From contig CAJTZI010000083.1 of the NCBI GenBank assembly GCA_910584075.1, forward strand, positions 1 through 5,930: 5,930 nt of DNA, read 5' to 3'. The stretch is from an uncultured Oscillibacter sp. Lineage in GTDB: Bacteria > Bacillota > Clostridia > Oscillospirales > Oscillospiraceae. Shown here piece by piece: positions 5,870-5,930 of this stretch; position 1 is the stretch's first letter, and each line of letters opens with the position of its first letter. Position numbers and translations under genes: made by a program. A model generated the notes under the pieces. The model worked only from the letters and a program-made list of their open reading frames with translations, was not told the origin of the DNA and searched no databases.

Positions 5870-5930
5870 GTGTTCCGTGCAGAGAGGAGCAAAGGGCACA
5901 CGGTGATGCACAGTTCCCAAACAACTGCGG
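5870..5930 (+). CDS. Start of a gene cut by the right edge, possibly a helix-turn-helix protein of a conjugative element
   Basis: GGAGG (5856-5860) lies nine bases before a GTG at 5870 that opens a frame to the window end (VFRAERSKGHTVM, then HSSQTTA). An ATG at 5906 in the same frame has only a weak site (AAAGGG). The pattern F-R-x-E-R-x-K-G-x-T-V-M resembles, from memory, the N-terminus of HTH proteins near the start of Tn1549-like clostridial elements (typically followed by SNHHLRD and LSLKAKGLL). After TVM the match is lost in this frame. Dropping one C of the CCC at 5915-5917 would give KQLR, closer to that pattern. With 20 codons the identity is unproven. Confidence 0.35.
   Translation, partial: MFRAERSKGHTVMHSSQTTA

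Noticed and set aside
5551..5901. A 116-codon minus-strand frame over the end of the methyltransferase gene
   Set aside because: It reads straight through the strong terminator hairpin at 5795-5832 and into the methyltransferase gene; no ribosome site or family was recognised.
1..5930. CRISPR array, tRNA or rRNA genes, insertion sequence
   Set aside because: No regularly spaced repeats, no tRNA-like fold with a TTCRA loop, no rRNA signature and no transposase motif were seen on either strand.

Overview
The window is GC-rich (visibly above 60% in the genes, with strong G/C third positions). It reads as chromosome of a high-GC Clostridia member, most likely of the Oscillospiraceae type (Flavonifractor/Oscillibacter/Lawsonibacter-like). 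This rests on the Bacillota-type RpoB N-terminus, the Shine-Dalgarno sequences near AAGGAGG and the sigma-A-type promoters; the genus is an inference.

Layout. Bases 1-837, minus strand, are the first 279 codons of rpoB (RNA polymerase beta subunit), which runs off the left edge. It has its own strong promoter (TTGACA-17-TAAAAT, 1034-1062) and a leader of about 190 nt containing a terminator-like hairpin. Bases 1063-1366 hold no convincing gene, but carry an orphan plus-strand terminator and a 62-nt structured inverted repeat. A 61-codon single-span membrane protein gene lies at 1417-1602 (minus), with its own extended -10 promoter and terminator. Divergent from it is a lipoprotein gene (1831-2420, plus) whose frame is broken by the apparent loss of one C.

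Next come two intact plus-strand RNA-related genes. One encodes a 535-aa metallo-beta-lactamase/beta-CASP nuclease-like protein (2470-4077), closed by a hairpin. The other encodes a 454-aa TRAM-domain, Fe-S, TrmA/RlmD-type rRNA uracil-C5 methyltransferase (4277-5641). After the methyltransferase the composition and codon use change. A short unrecognised ORF, a very strong terminator (5795-5832) and the first codons of a new gene (from about 5870) follow. That gene start faintly resembles helix-turn-helix proteins of clostridial conjugative elements, so the right edge may be the border of an integrated element in the 3' end of the rlmD-type gene. This is a hypothesis and cannot be settled inside the window.

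Functionally this is mostly a housekeeping neighbourhood: transcription, RNA processing and rRNA modification. I see no convincing new defence or metabolic system. The points most worth a second look are the possible element border, the broken lipoprotein, the rpoB leader and the structured intergenic element.
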